From NCBI RefSeq assembly GCF_001659605.2, contig NC_035169.2:9681155-9745154 (forward strand): 64,000 bases of DNA. Reading direction: 5' to 3'. The position numbers and the translations under genes are program-made. The notes beneath the pieces are model-generated. The model saw only the letters and a program-made list of their open reading frames with translations. It made no database searches and was not told the DNA's origin. Source of the stretch: Manihot esculenta (lineage: Eukaryota > Streptophyta > Magnoliopsida > Malpighiales > Euphorbiaceae). Shown here in pieces: positions 1 through 10,424 of the stretch. Each line of letters begins with the position of its first letter. Within the stretch, counting starts at the first letter, position 1.

Positions 1-401
1 TCCTGCGAGTAATTGCCATTAATAAAAGGGAGATTTGATCTGAATGCACTCGTAGTGGTTGCTGAGGCTCGATCTTGAAGAGCCAAAAGAGATGTAAAGT
101 TGCATCTGGCTGTACTGTTGATGGGAAATCCTCTGCATGTTTCAGCACTGTCAACTGTAATGCCCTTTTGAGCTTCTAAAGCTGCTTTCCAGTTGCCATT
201 GGCGGCGGAATCTAAACATGCGCTCAACCTTCCATCTCTACTCTCTTGAGAAAAACCAGGTGACAATCCTTTTAATCCCAACTCGTTTTCTGTGGTTGTG
301 TAGATCACCTGTGGTGTTGGTAGATTGGGCTTCAAAGGAGTTTTTGGAATCCACGAATCCTCCACCTGCAACTCTTTTTGGTTCTCTTTGCCTGTATCCA
401 T
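1..401 (-). CDS. Probable DEMETER/ROS1-like 5-methylcytosine DNA glycosylase, N-terminal exon (partial, runs off left edge)
   Basis: Reading the minus strand from the ATG at 401-399 gives 133 open codons with no stop to the window edge, so the gene continues to the left. The start MDTGKENQKELQVEDSW is followed by WIPKTPLKP (residues 17-25). It resembles the W-I-P-x-T-P-x-K-P motif found close to the N terminus of ROS1/DML proteins. Further on there is a low-complexity Ser/Thr/Ala-rich stretch (TSLLALQDRASATTTSAF, about residues 102-119), where the family has a short conserved LLALA-like segment. These enzymes are large nuclear bifunctional glycosylases/AP lyases that remove 5-methylcytosine in active DNA demethylation. 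The catalytic HhH-GPD domain and the Fe-S cluster would lie outside the window, so the family call rests on the N-terminal motif only. Gene-like: fairly sure. Family: moderate. Confidence 0.55.
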   Translation of the reverse strand, partial: MDTGKENQKELQVEDSWIPKTPLKPNLPTPQVIYTTTENELGLKGLSPGFSQESRDGRLSACLDSAANGNWKAALEAQKGITVDSAETCRGFPINSTARCNFTSLLALQDRASATTTSAFRSNLPFINGNYSQ

Positions 402-1803
402 TGCTCAAGCTTGAGAAAATGGTTATAAATTTTCAGCTTTTCTCTCCCTCTTATGTCCTTGTCTCCATCCCTCTTCCAGTTGCTCAAGCAAGTTTTAATC
501 TTCCTACAGTTTTGAGGTGGTTTGTGATTTCCCGGCTAAATCCTCATCTCCTACCCCCATTTTATGAAACCATCCTGCTAGAAAGAAACTGAGACGGAAT
601 CACTATAGGAACAAAATATTTTAATTTTTAACATGGTTAGAAACAAAAACATTTGAGAGGAGCAAAACCCAGTTTGAGGTAAAACAGAGCAGAAACACTG
701 CCCAATTTCTCCAATTCATTGGAATGCTCCTAAAACAGTTACCTTTTCGAGTTAGCAGATCATTTAAGTAGAGGGCAGTTATTCCCAGGGCAGCAAGGAA
801 CTGAACTCACAAATGATTTTCTCCGAGAACTCGACTAAATTAAAGGAAAAAAAAAGGGTAAAAAAAAAGGGTCTTCCTACTATGCAGAAATATATCAATA
901 GCAGAAACAACCAAATCCCAACAGATTTTCTCAAGTGATCTCCACAGATAATGCCACTTTATTCTCCTCTGTTGCTAGACTAATGTAACAGAAAATATTA
1001 TAATACATGTTAAAAAAAAAGGCTAAATTCCTTTAGTAACAATCTCACCTGAAGATTGAGTCAATGCAGGAGATCTGTTCGACTCACTTGAGGAAGAAGA
1101 AAAATTATTAACAAAGCTCTTTTTTCCGTGAAAGTGAGAGAAAATAGGCAAGGAACCAAACACAGACATGAGCTTTTGTTTATTTACACAGAGCTCCCTT
1201 TGAACTGATAACTCCCTTTCCCGGTAATCAGTCCATTTTTTAATATAATATTTTATCAAATTTTCTCATTACCTTTTATGTCTTGTAGCTGAAATTTATA
1301 GTTGGATATCGTTGATGGCTTGTAGGATTAAAATATACACATTTTCCCTCGTGATATTACGTCATGCATCTAGGGGCATAATTGACCATTCACAGTGGCC
1401 AGTGAGCATACCCTGTGAAGCGTCAAGGAAGGCCTAACACACGTGAGCAAACCGAAAACTGAGCGAGTAAACGTGGCAGCGCATGTCCGACACTTGGCAC
1501 AGGATAGCGTGTTAAATGTCTATTCTAGAATTTTTTAATTATCGCTAGACTCCGTCTGCTTGCCGTTAATGCTAGCCATGAGACCAGTGGGGCTGCTCTT
1601 GCTCCCTCACGCGGTTAATGGTTTTCCTTTGGCGACCCATTGGTACATAGTTTACTAATGTAAGGTGAAGTACGTCTTTCTTGATGGTGTGGCTTTGTTG
1701 ATTAATGATTAGGCCATACTAATTTTAAATATTCTTTCTTCGTTATTACGTTAGTTGTAGAAAAATTTCATGATTTTGCAAATTAATTTTACAAAATAAA
1801 ATA
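402..1803. other. Upstream flank of the left gene and AT-rich intergenic DNA
   Basis: This holds the putative 5' leader and promoter side of the minus-strand gene ending at 401, then AT-rich DNA. Small open frames at 218-592 (plus) and 1023-1259 (minus) have no recognisable domain, and the first overlaps the coding exon antisense. I see no further gene here. Confidence 0.5.
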
Positions 1804-1950
1804 TATTATTATTATTATTATTATTATTATTTATAATTTATTCTCTGAATATTACTATTATTATTAATAAGTCAGTTTTTATATTTTTAGAAATTTATTA
1901 AAATGTCTTTATATTTTATCTACGTCAACGAAATAATTATTTCGTCTATT
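1804..1950 (+). repeat. Left arm of an AT-rich inverted-repeat element, starting with an (ATT)n run
   Basis: The arm starts with an (ATT)n microsatellite (about 1804-1831). Bases 1850-1950 read in reverse complement match 17590-17728 closely, sharing for example TTATTTCGTTGACGTA followed by AAT/TTTTAATAAATTT and TTATTAATAA. The matching arm lies beyond the far end of the 15-kb Tat element, which suggests one foldback-type element interrupted by the Tat insertion. Confidence 0.5.
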
Positions 1951-2019
1951 TTTATCGTTAAAAAGATAGTAAAAGACCAAATTATCCTATTCTTTTCCTC
2001 TTCTTCCTTTTTAATACTT

Positions 2020-2448
2020 TGAGATCCAGAGAAAATAGAGTTTTATAATAGTTGGGTAAGTTTAGTCTAAGAGAAGGATCCCTCTCCTTTTATTCTTTTC
2101 CTTTGTCTGCTAGTGACGTCTAACGGCCTTACTGCTATTGGGCCACCTGTCTCTGTCATACAGATACGGGCGTACAAAAATATCAGACGTCTGTTCTATA
2201 CGTAACGACCATTTAATTCTCTCCTGGCACGCGTGTAAGCAGATCTGCTGGACAGATGGGCCGGTCATCCCATCTCCTGATAAGTCTCAAAACTGAGCTG
2301 GGCTTGAGGAGACTGAGGCCCAAGGGAGGTTTGACCTCAAGGCCGGGTGGTCTAGGCCGGCTCATTGAGGGGGTTTTTTGATCCATGGACCAGAGTTGTC
2401 ATCACGGGCCTGGCCTTGTATTGGGGTAGTGAAACCCAGCGATCATCA
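2020..2448 (-). repeat. 3' LTR of the Tat element (429 bp)
   Basis: It matches the copy at 15972-16199 plus 16801-17010. It begins TGAGATCCAGAGAAAATAG and ends GATCATCA on the plus strand, so it is TG...CA bounded. Immediately inside, the minus strand reads GGTAAAGGGGCAAT, a plausible polypurine tract that fits a 3' LTR on the minus strand. Confidence 0.85.
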
Positions 2449-2687
2449 ATTGCCCCTTTACCTTCTCATTAATTATTTCATGAATGATGAGGGGGTAAAT
2501 ATCGAGGATCATTATGACCGTTCGGCTCGAGGACAGTTTCCCTTAAAACGTCTCTTCTTCATTTTACTGTTTCAAAATTCAAATTTTCTCAGTCTTCCCA
2601 AAACTCTTGTTCTTCTCTGCTCTCTGTGTGTATCGCTATCTCCGTTCTCCTGCCCTGCCGTTTTCAAGGTACGCTTTTCATTCCTCC

Positions 2688-5662
2688 ATGGATAGCTCAA
2701 AGCTCCCTGATGTCATTAACCAAGAGTCTAGTATTACTCCTTCCACCTTGAAAAATTTCTTCTCTCGGGAGTATCTGGATACTCCTCTCTTCCATATTCG
2801 GGCTCTCTATCGCAATGAGAGGATCGTTCTTCCCGATCCTCCTCCCTCTAGTCTAATCGACCCCCAAAGAGACCGCAGTTTGGTCTTCTTTGTCAAATAA
2901 CGAGAGTATGGTTTAACTTTTCCCTTCTCCCTTTTTTTCATTGAGTTCTTCCGGTATTTCGGGATAACCCCTCGGATGCTGCCTCCTAATTTCATTTTAT
3001 TCATGTGTTCTTTTGGATCTGTTTGCTTAAGCTGGGGGTTCACACCCACGGCGTGTCTGTTTGTTACCTTTTTTTGTCTAGTGAAGGCGAGTCAGGGCTT
3101 TTACTATTTTGCCCCTCGCGGAGATCTGTCCATATTTTCGGGTCATAAGAACTCAATAAAAGGCTGGGTAGAGGGTTTTGCTGTGGTAGAGCTGAAGGAC
3201 TCCGGGTTGTCTTGAAAGGTGGAGCTCCCCTGGGAGGATGTCCCTCTAGGCTGCAACGATTTGCCTTAATTAAGCCTTTCTGAGCAGGTCGGGTATCTTC
3301 GGCTAACTTCTGTTGAGAAGAAGTATGATGTCGAAAAGTGCATGTTTGTGTCCAGTCTTCAGGACTGCAGGGACGCAGGTATTTCACTTTGTTTAATAGC
3401 TTCGTTTCTCCTTTCTTGATTTTCTCCGAAAGATTTTCTAACTTGTTTCAGTTTTGGGTCTCTGCAGCTTCTCAAGCAGCTATGGACAAAATCAAGCCTC
3501 CTAAGAATTTTATCCTGTCTCGGGAGAGTATGAAGGCCGCCTTGGACGCTTTCCAAGCTGGGCGGTCCATGTCTGAAGCTACTCAGGATGTGGCCCAAGT
3601 CATTTCTTCCAGGTCGGCAAGCCGATATGTTCCCCCAGCTCCAGCTTCTTCTTGAGCTTCTAAGCCGAGCTCCCAAGGTGTTAGGACCTTTAAGCCTTCC
3701 AGCTGCAGCAGGTCTAGCTCCTTTCCTCGATCTTCTCAGGCCACCGGGTCCCAACAGGTCGCTATTGCGAGGACAAAAGTTGCACCGAAGGTTACTGACA
3801 GGCCAGTTGAGGACCCTGGGCTTGTGAGGGCGGATGCTGCTTCGTCTTTTGGGGATGCCCCTGAGGAGAGGTTCAAGGTCTCTCCAGCTGATGGGAGGGC
3901 TCCCGAGGGTGAGATGGAGGTCGTCCCGGCAGGTGGAGGTATCCAGGTAGCTGCCGTCGAGGTTGCCCCTGTTGCTAAGGGCATTCCTATGGAGGGGGCT
4001 GAGTCCGGGCCAGTCGATGACGTTCCTCCCCGAAAGAAGTCCTCAGCCGTCCCTGAGGGTGCTGCTAAGGAGGCTGTTGGCAAGCGAGCTCCTCCTTCTG
4101 ATGCTCTTGCTCCGGTTCCTACCTCCAAGAAGTCCGGGGCTTCCAAGCAGCCTGCCCCAGCTCTGCCTTCCCTTGAGAAGGGGAAAACTCCTGTAATGCC
4201 TCTGCTCTCTACCCCAGATAACGAGATTTTGAACACGGAAGACATTACCCTCTAGTCTCCAGCGAGTGTTGTTGCGGGGGTGCTACGGGAGCGAATGTTC
4301 GGTGGGGTCGCGGAGGCTTCAGACCCTCGCTTGCTTGCTCTTACTGGCCTTTTGGCCAGCTCTACTCGAGAGCAAGTAGCGTTTCGGTCTCGGACTAGAG
4401 AGGAGCTCGGAGACGCAATCAGAGAAATGCTCCTCATGGTAAGTTGTATTCTTCACTTTTGGTTCTTCTTTTGATTTCCGTTGTTCCATACCTTAATTGT
4501 TCTCTCTTCTCACTAGGTGATGGGCCTCTTTATAGAGGTGGAAGCCCGTGACTGGTTTGTTTGGGACACGGTGGATCATCGTATTGAGGAGGCGCGCCAA
4601 GAGGAGAATCTTTCTGCGACCAGTGATGCCCGGGGCCATCTCGCCCCAGCCCAAGAGCATCTGAAGACTCTATGAGGGGAACTGTCCTACACCCTAGATG
4701 CTCTCAAGAGGGCTGATGAGAAGGCAGTCACTGCGGAGGCTCGCCGCGATGAAGCCTTGGAGCAGCTATCCTCCCTGGAGGAGGTTCGGCAGGAGAGAGA
4801 TAAGGCTGTGGGCCAGAGGAATGAGGTCTGGCATCGGTACGAGGCCTTGAAAGCAGATTATGAGGGAGCTCAGGCCCTCTATGATACCGTGATGGCTTAG
4901 AGGGATGAGGCCCTAGCTCGGATAGTGGTTCTCGAGCAGGAGCTGAGCAAGCGTGCTGATACTTTTAAGGACCTGACTTTGGCAGCAGAGGAGTCAAAGT
5001 TTCAAAATCAACAACTCTGCCAAGAGGTCAAGGCTTTGGAGAAGAGGTGTTCAGCCCTGCTCGAGGATGCTAAGCTCGCTGAAGATAGGGTCCAGTTGGC
5101 TTGTGAGGAGCGCCTGCAGGAATATAAGGGGTCTGCTGAATTGAGGGCAGAGATTGATCAGGCCTGTTAGAGGCGCTTACTAGAATATAAAGGCTCCTCG
5201 GAGCTAAAAACCGAAATCGAGCAAGCCTGTGAAGATCGTCTTTGGCATTATCAAGATTTTCCTGAATTAAAAGCTAAGATAGAGGAGGCCTGTGAGGCAC
5301 GGCTTGCGGAGTTTAAAGCCTCGGACGAATTGAAACACGAGATATGGAACAGGAGATTCCGCATGTTTGCCTCCGGGTTCAATAGGGGCTTGAAAGAAGC
5401 CAGGGATGCCCCCTCCACCCCATTAGCACGGCTCCGAGCCCCTGAAGTGGACTCTGATGGTGAGGAGGTGTGCTATGGGGAGGATGATATCCCTCTGCCC
5501 AAAGGAGCTTCTCATACTGCAACTGGACCCTTGAAGAGGATGCCGAGCTTGAGGAGGGAGATGAGTAGGAAAGCGGCAAGCCTGAAGAGAGCGGTACCAG
5601 GCCTCAAGGAGAGGACGCCGAGTCCCAAGGAAAAGATGTTGGGCCCCGAGGAGGGGAGATAG
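2688..5662 (+). pseudogene. Antisense multi-exon ORF of the Tat element: Transposase_28-like domain plus coiled coil (degenerate)
   Basis: It lies on the plus strand, opposite to gag-pol, between the 3' LTR and the tandem repeats. The start MDSSKLPDVINQ (2688) leads to SREYLDTPLFHIRALY. After a stop at 2898-2900 the reading goes on as REYGLTFPFS, FFRYFGITPRMLPPNF, SQGFYYFAPRGDLSIFSG and NSIKGWVEGF. This resembles the 'putative gypsy type transposon' domain (Pfam Transposase_28). Two well-formed introns are visible: 3379-3467 (GCAG|GTATTT...CTGCAG) and 4439-4516 (ATG|GTAAGT...CACTAG). The last exon (4517-5662) encodes a long Glu/Lys/Ala/Leu-rich coiled coil with a repeated motif of the type A-C-E-x-R-L-x-E-Y/F-K. 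Several in-frame stops (near 2900, 3213, 3652, 4675, 4900, 5170) show decay. The role of this protein in Tat elements is unknown. Confidence 0.7.
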
Positions 5663-6036
5663 TGCCCTTTGTGGGTACTGGGGGGTCAAAACAAGAGAGT
5701 ACTGGGCTCCCCGAGGACAATAGTGTAGATGATAATGTAAATGATGATGTAATTAATAATGTAAGTCCTCTACGGACAATCTTTTCGCCCATAGTTATAG
5801 ATGATTAGATAAAGTTGTAATTTACTTTTCTTTTGTTTAATGAGATTTGACTTTTGTTCGTATTTATACTTGAATCATTTTTGCTTTTGTTTGCTTTTCT
5901 GGTTCTATTGAGCTGTTTAACTTATTAAAAGTCTAATCTATTAAGGGCCTAATTCATTTCTCTTATCAGTAAGCTTTTTCTAGCTTGATTTATCTTAAGG
6001 ATAGAAGCTTTTTAGGTCTTATGTTCACTCAGTAAT
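5663..6036 (+). other. Tat spacer, probable 3' end of the antisense gene
   Basis: T-rich noncoding sequence follows the last codons of the antisense gene and runs up to the solo LTR. AATAAT/TTTAAT-rich stretches could hold its polyadenylation signals. I see no other feature. Confidence 0.4.
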
Positions 6037-6317
6037 TGTAACGATCCGGAAACCGGACCGCTACCGGCGCTAGGATCGAAATCGACTTAAGGTCGCCGGG
6101 ACCCGTAGCAAGCCTACTATACAACCTGTACACCTGATAAAATCCCATACATGATCATACATTTTCATAAAAACTTTAAACTTTCCATATATCAAGCTTG
6201 ATCTGTGCATGCACCATACTGTAAACATAAAACCCCACACTAGAGCCCTCATCAAATGCTCTAGTGGGGCAACATAACATATGCCAAGTCTGGTTCAACA
6301 TAACTCATCATTAAAAC

Positions 6318-6699
6318 TGTAACACCCCCTACTCGGTTATTTGATTAACTGAGCCGGAGACATTACATTCTGTAACAATTCGCTTATTTTTCCTTTATGT
6401 TATATCATGTAAATCATGTTTTTTTTTATTATTATTTTTTTTAATCAAAAATCCGGCAGAGTTTTCCCTAAAATATGGGCTTAATTCCACCTGTGAAAAG
6501 TAATATCACACTTCTATCAATTTCAACCTTAACCCCCAAACTTCTTTCCACATCAACACAATTTCACTTCAGATCAAAACACTTCATAACATTTCATTAA
6601 TCTCAACACAGAAACTTATACTAATCATCCACATTTACACCAAAATTAAAATATTTAACTATATCCATTTCAAACCACATTCAACTTTATCTCTAAAAC
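6318..6699. repeat. Small insertion (about 382 bp) inside the solo LTR with a TAAAAC duplication
   Basis: Related LTRs read ATTAAAAC directly into TTTACATAAG. Here the segment TGTAACACCCCCTACTCGG... is inserted and TAAAAC occurs at both edges (6312-6317 and 6694-6699). Its left end looks like an LTR terminus, but the right end does not show the matching dinucleotide, so its class is unknown. The interior has no coding signal. Confidence 0.5.
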
Positions 6700-7171
6700 T
6701 TTATGTACATGCCATGTTTTCCAAAAGTAACTTTATATAAAATTTACAAATTATACCCCAATGTCCAAAAACATTTCATAAGATCATGTACAAAAGGGAT
6801 CAATCATACACTAGGGCCAAGCACAATACTAATCCTCAATACAACACTGAACAATACCTTACATTACATTAATTTACATATCATGTCCACTACTAATCTA
6901 TTACAATAACACAGCTTTTACCCTTGACTTCCCGGTCTATCTTGAACCTGCAAACCTGGGGGTTAGGGAAAGGGGTGAGCTACTAAAGCCCAGTGAGCAG
7001 AACAATAAAACAATTTAAATATCACATGCCTTTATGAAATGCATCACAACACAAGTAAATCACCTTAAGATGGTATTGTCACCAATAGCCCTCTACATAT
7101 CCAATAAATGCCCGGCCCTCGACGGAGCTCCTCAGGACTTCCTCTTAAACATAACATAACATGTCCAACCA

Positions 7172-7345
7172 TGCCAAGGGCGTAGAATGGGCAACCCTGG
7201 TCTTTCCCTTACTCTGTGCCAGGGGCGTAGAATGGGCAACCCTGGTCTTTCCATTACTCTGTGCCAGGGGCGTAGAATGGGCAACCCTGGTCTTTCCATT
7301 ACTCTGTGCCAGGGGCGTAGAATGGGCAACCTTGGTCTTTCCATA
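7172..7345. repeat. 45-bp tandem repeat, four copies, within the solo LTR
   Basis: The motif CGTAGAATGGGCAACCCTGG recurs at 7181, 7226, 7271 and 7316. Related LTRs hold two or three copies (27493-27560, 32000-32140, 47222-47290). Because 45 is a multiple of three the block creates long open frames on both strands, which I regard as artefacts. Confidence 0.85.
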
Positions 7346-8751
7346 CCATATCATATCATATCATATCGAGGACTAATGGATCATCCAATGACCATCCACA
7401 ACAACATCATATTATGCAATACATCATATTCGTGAATTCTAATGCAACAACTTATAAACATGGCAATCGTAATGCATGAACATGCTTAGGAGTTTAATTA
7501 CTTTTAAAATAGAAAGTAGTTCTGTTCTACTCACCTCTGGCAGATACTAGACTGACTCTGAAGTAGCTATCTCACTGCTGAACTCCTCGGTTCCTCGGGT
7601 CCGATCCTACACAGGTGGACGCAAATGAGGGACCAAACATACTCTAACATGACTTTAAACATCTCCCCAAAAACCCCCTAAAACATCATAAAACATTCAT
7701 AGAAAACATGCAAAGGAAGGCTGGACAGGGCACTTTCGGCGGCAGGTTCGGCGGCTGAAAGTCCCTCCAGAGCCAAAAATCAAGCACTTTCGGGGGCAGG
7801 GTTCGGTGGCCGAAAGTCCTTCTAGAGCCGAAAGTCACCCACTTTTGGGGGCAGGTTCGGCGGCCGAAACTCCCCTCCAGAGTCGAAAGTCCAAACTTTC
7901 GAGGGCGAGTTTAGGCGGCCAAACTGCCTCCACAAGCAGGTTCGGTGGCCGAAACTGGCTTCGGCAGCTGAACCTGGGCTCTCCCAAAGGACAGAACCCG
8001 ATTTTGCCTTGCAAATCCAGCCACCCACAACAACCCAACATGCATCAAAACTATACTAAAACATGCATAAATACATACTCAAGCATATAGGGGTATAAAA
8101 CTAGCCTATACCCCAACAAACATCACAATAAGCATGCATTTAACATAAAGGGTACATAAACCCTAACATTAAACAACTAGCCTAAACATGCATCAAAACC
8201 CCTTAACCCTTCATAAAACTTACTTAAAACCATAAAAGGAGATAGGATCAACACTTACCTCTTGAAGATCGAGAGGAGGGTGATCCAAACTTGGAGATTT
8301 GGAGAAATCAAGCTTCGGGGGTCTCCAAGCTTCCAAAAACTTGATCTTAGCTTAAAAATCTTCAAAACAAAGTAAAAACTCATCAAAACTTGAAGAGATT
8401 GAAGGAAAACAACAAATCGACCATGGAAGGGCGAAATCTCACCTATGCCTGAAAATAGAGAGAGAAAACTCGCCCATTTTCGGACAAGGGGCCTTTTATA
8501 GGTGGCTGGCCAGACCACCTTCGGGGGCCAAAGGTGCCTCCGCAAGAGGCCAATGTTCGGCGGCCAAACCTGCCTTTTTCCTTCCTTGGTCTTTTCTTTC
8601 AAAACTCACTTTCTTTCTTTATTAAAACTATAAGAACACATAAAAACACTTTAGAAAACCATATTTTACCCTTCTAGAGAGTTTCGACATCCGAGATTCC
8701 GCCGAAAAGTAGGAATTACGGTGCCGGAGTCTAGCCGGGTATTACAGTAAT

Positions 8752-9344
8752 CTTTCAAAGGATTAAATTATACTAGGCTGATCGGCCCTGTTATTAATCT
8801 TTCCTCCCTTAAATCAATCCGGGCTGGAATTTTAATGATTGGCTAAACTTCTATCTTGTGAGATTTTCTAATTTTGCCAAGGCATTCTTGTTTTTTATTT
8901 TGTTGATTCATCAGTAATGCGAGTCCGTGCGTACAATTTACATGTAATCAAAACAGATTAAATCATGTACCTTCTTAGTATGATGAGCTTATCTTCTGGG
9001 TTTTGTTTTCGGTCCTGCCTTGAGTGGAGTTGGGGCTGTGGCTTTGCTCGTCTGCTTGTGCCTTCGATTTCTTCTGCTTGGGTTAGAGAGGATTTGTAAC
9101 TTCTATTTTGCCATTTAGCTTTCTCGAGTTTGGCTCTTCTCTCGCTTAGTTCTTCCGAGCTTAAGTCTATGTATCTCAGCTCGGGGTTCAGCCTTTTTAG
9201 GCCTGTTCTATCCCTTTCCTATTTTCAGATTTGCTTAAAGTGTTAAGCCTTTTTCGCTTGGTCACTATTCTGAGGCCTTCTGGCTTTATTCAGATTCAGG
9301 CTTTTCGTTGGTTCTGGAGTGACATGATCAATTTGGAGCCCGGT
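8752..9344. other. Tat spacer without recognisable gene
   Basis: T-rich noncoding DNA between the solo LTR and the 106-bp repeats. It continues the spacer interrupted at 6036. Confidence 0.4.
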
Positions 9345-10298
9345 CTTCACTATCTCAGTCGGTTTTGTAGTGTCGGGGTCATTTTTGAGCTCGGTCACCC
9401 ACCTCCCTGAGGCCTTGAACAGGATTCGGGTGCTTTTGGCTTTACTGTCGCTTCATCATCTCAGCCGGTTTTGTGGTGCCGGGGTCATTTTTGAGCCCGG
9501 TCACCCACCTCACCGAGGCCTTGAACAGGATTTAGGCACTTTTGGCCTTACTGTCGCTTCATCATCTCAGCCGGTTTTGTGGTGCCGGAATCATTTTTGA
9601 GCCCGGTCACCCACCTCACTGAGGCCTTGAACTAGATTCAGGCACTTTTGGCCTTACTGTCGCTTCATCATCTCAGCCGGTTTTGTGGTGCCGGAATCAT
9701 TTTTGAGCCCGGTCACCCACCTCACTGAGGCCTTGAACTAGATTCAGGCACTTTTGGCCTTACTGTCGCTTCATCATCTCAGCCGGTTTTGTGGTGCCGG
9801 GGTCATTTTTGAGCCCGGTCACCCACCTCACTGAGGCCTTGAACTAGATTCAGGCACTTTTGGCCTTACTGTTGCTTCATCATCTCAGCCGATTTTGTGG
9901 TGTCGGGGTCATTTTTGAGCCCGGTCACCCACCTCACTGAGGCCTTGGACTAGATTCAGACACTTTTGGCCTTATTATCGCTTCATCATCTCAGCCGATT
10001 TTGTAGTGTCGGGGTCATTTTTGAGCCTGGTCACCCACCTCATTGAGGCCTTGAACTAGATTTAGGCACTTTTGGCCTTACTGTCGCTTCATCATCTCAG
10101 CCGGTTTTGTGGTGCCGGAATCATTTTTGAGCTCGGTCACCCACCTCACTGAGGCCTTGAACTAGATTCAGGCACTTTTGGCCTTATTGTCGCTTCATCA
10201 TCTCAGCCGGTTTTGTGGTGCCGGGGTCATTTTTGAGCCCGGTCACCTACCTCACTGAGGCTGAGGCCTTGAACTAGATTCAGGCACTTTGTTCGTGT
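9345..10298. repeat. 106-bp tandem repeat, nine copies, in the Tat element downstream of integrase
   Basis: Copies begin at 9345, 9451, 9557, 9663, 9769, 9875, 9981, 10087 and 10193, an exact 106-bp spacing. Each contains CTCAGCCGGTTTTGTGG, TTTTTGAGCCCGGTCACCC and GAGGCCTTGAAC. The last copy has a 6-bp internal duplication. The unchanged period shows recent amplification by slippage or unequal exchange, and such 3' tandem repeats are common in Tat elements. Confidence 0.93.
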
Positions 10299-10424
10299 CT
10301 GTTTTCTTTTCTCTTTTTAAAGAAGGCAGAACAAGTTATGATAAACAACATAATTTGATAATAACATTTATTTTATTTGCACATTTCAAAATACAACGGT
10401 TCGCTTTACATTTGGTAGTACTTT

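Larger units (their letters stand above)
6037..8746 (-). mobile_element. Solo LTR of the A/B/C/D gypsy family, in the Tat spacer, with perfect GTAAT target duplication
   Basis: On the plus strand it starts TGTAACGATCCGGAAACCGG and ends CTAGCCGGGTATTACA, the same ends (reverse complement) as the LTRs at 26222-28911, 30452-32781, 35848-38344, 42134-44379 and 46562-48715. GTAAT stands on both sides (6032-6036 and 8747-8751), so it is a true insertion reduced to one LTR by recombination between its two LTRs. It keeps TTCGG-CGG-CCGAA clusters (7735-7980 and 8520-8570), a TATA box on the minus strand (8493-8500) and the conserved splice donor (minus, around 8258). Without a guest insertion of about 380 bp it is about 2.33 kb. 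Confidence 0.92.

Noticed and set aside
218..592. Plus-strand frame of 124 codons
   Set aside because: It lies antisense to the N-terminal exon at 1-401, which has the better protein evidence.
7132..7435. Four overlapping open frames with repeated GMGNPGLS/RPGLPILRPWHR-type peptides
   Set aside because: They come from the 45-bp tandem repeat in an LTR; a period divisible by three keeps frames open on both strands.
9345..10298. CRISPR-like array
   Set aside because: The 106-bp units are contiguous repeats without unique spacers, in a plant retrotransposon.
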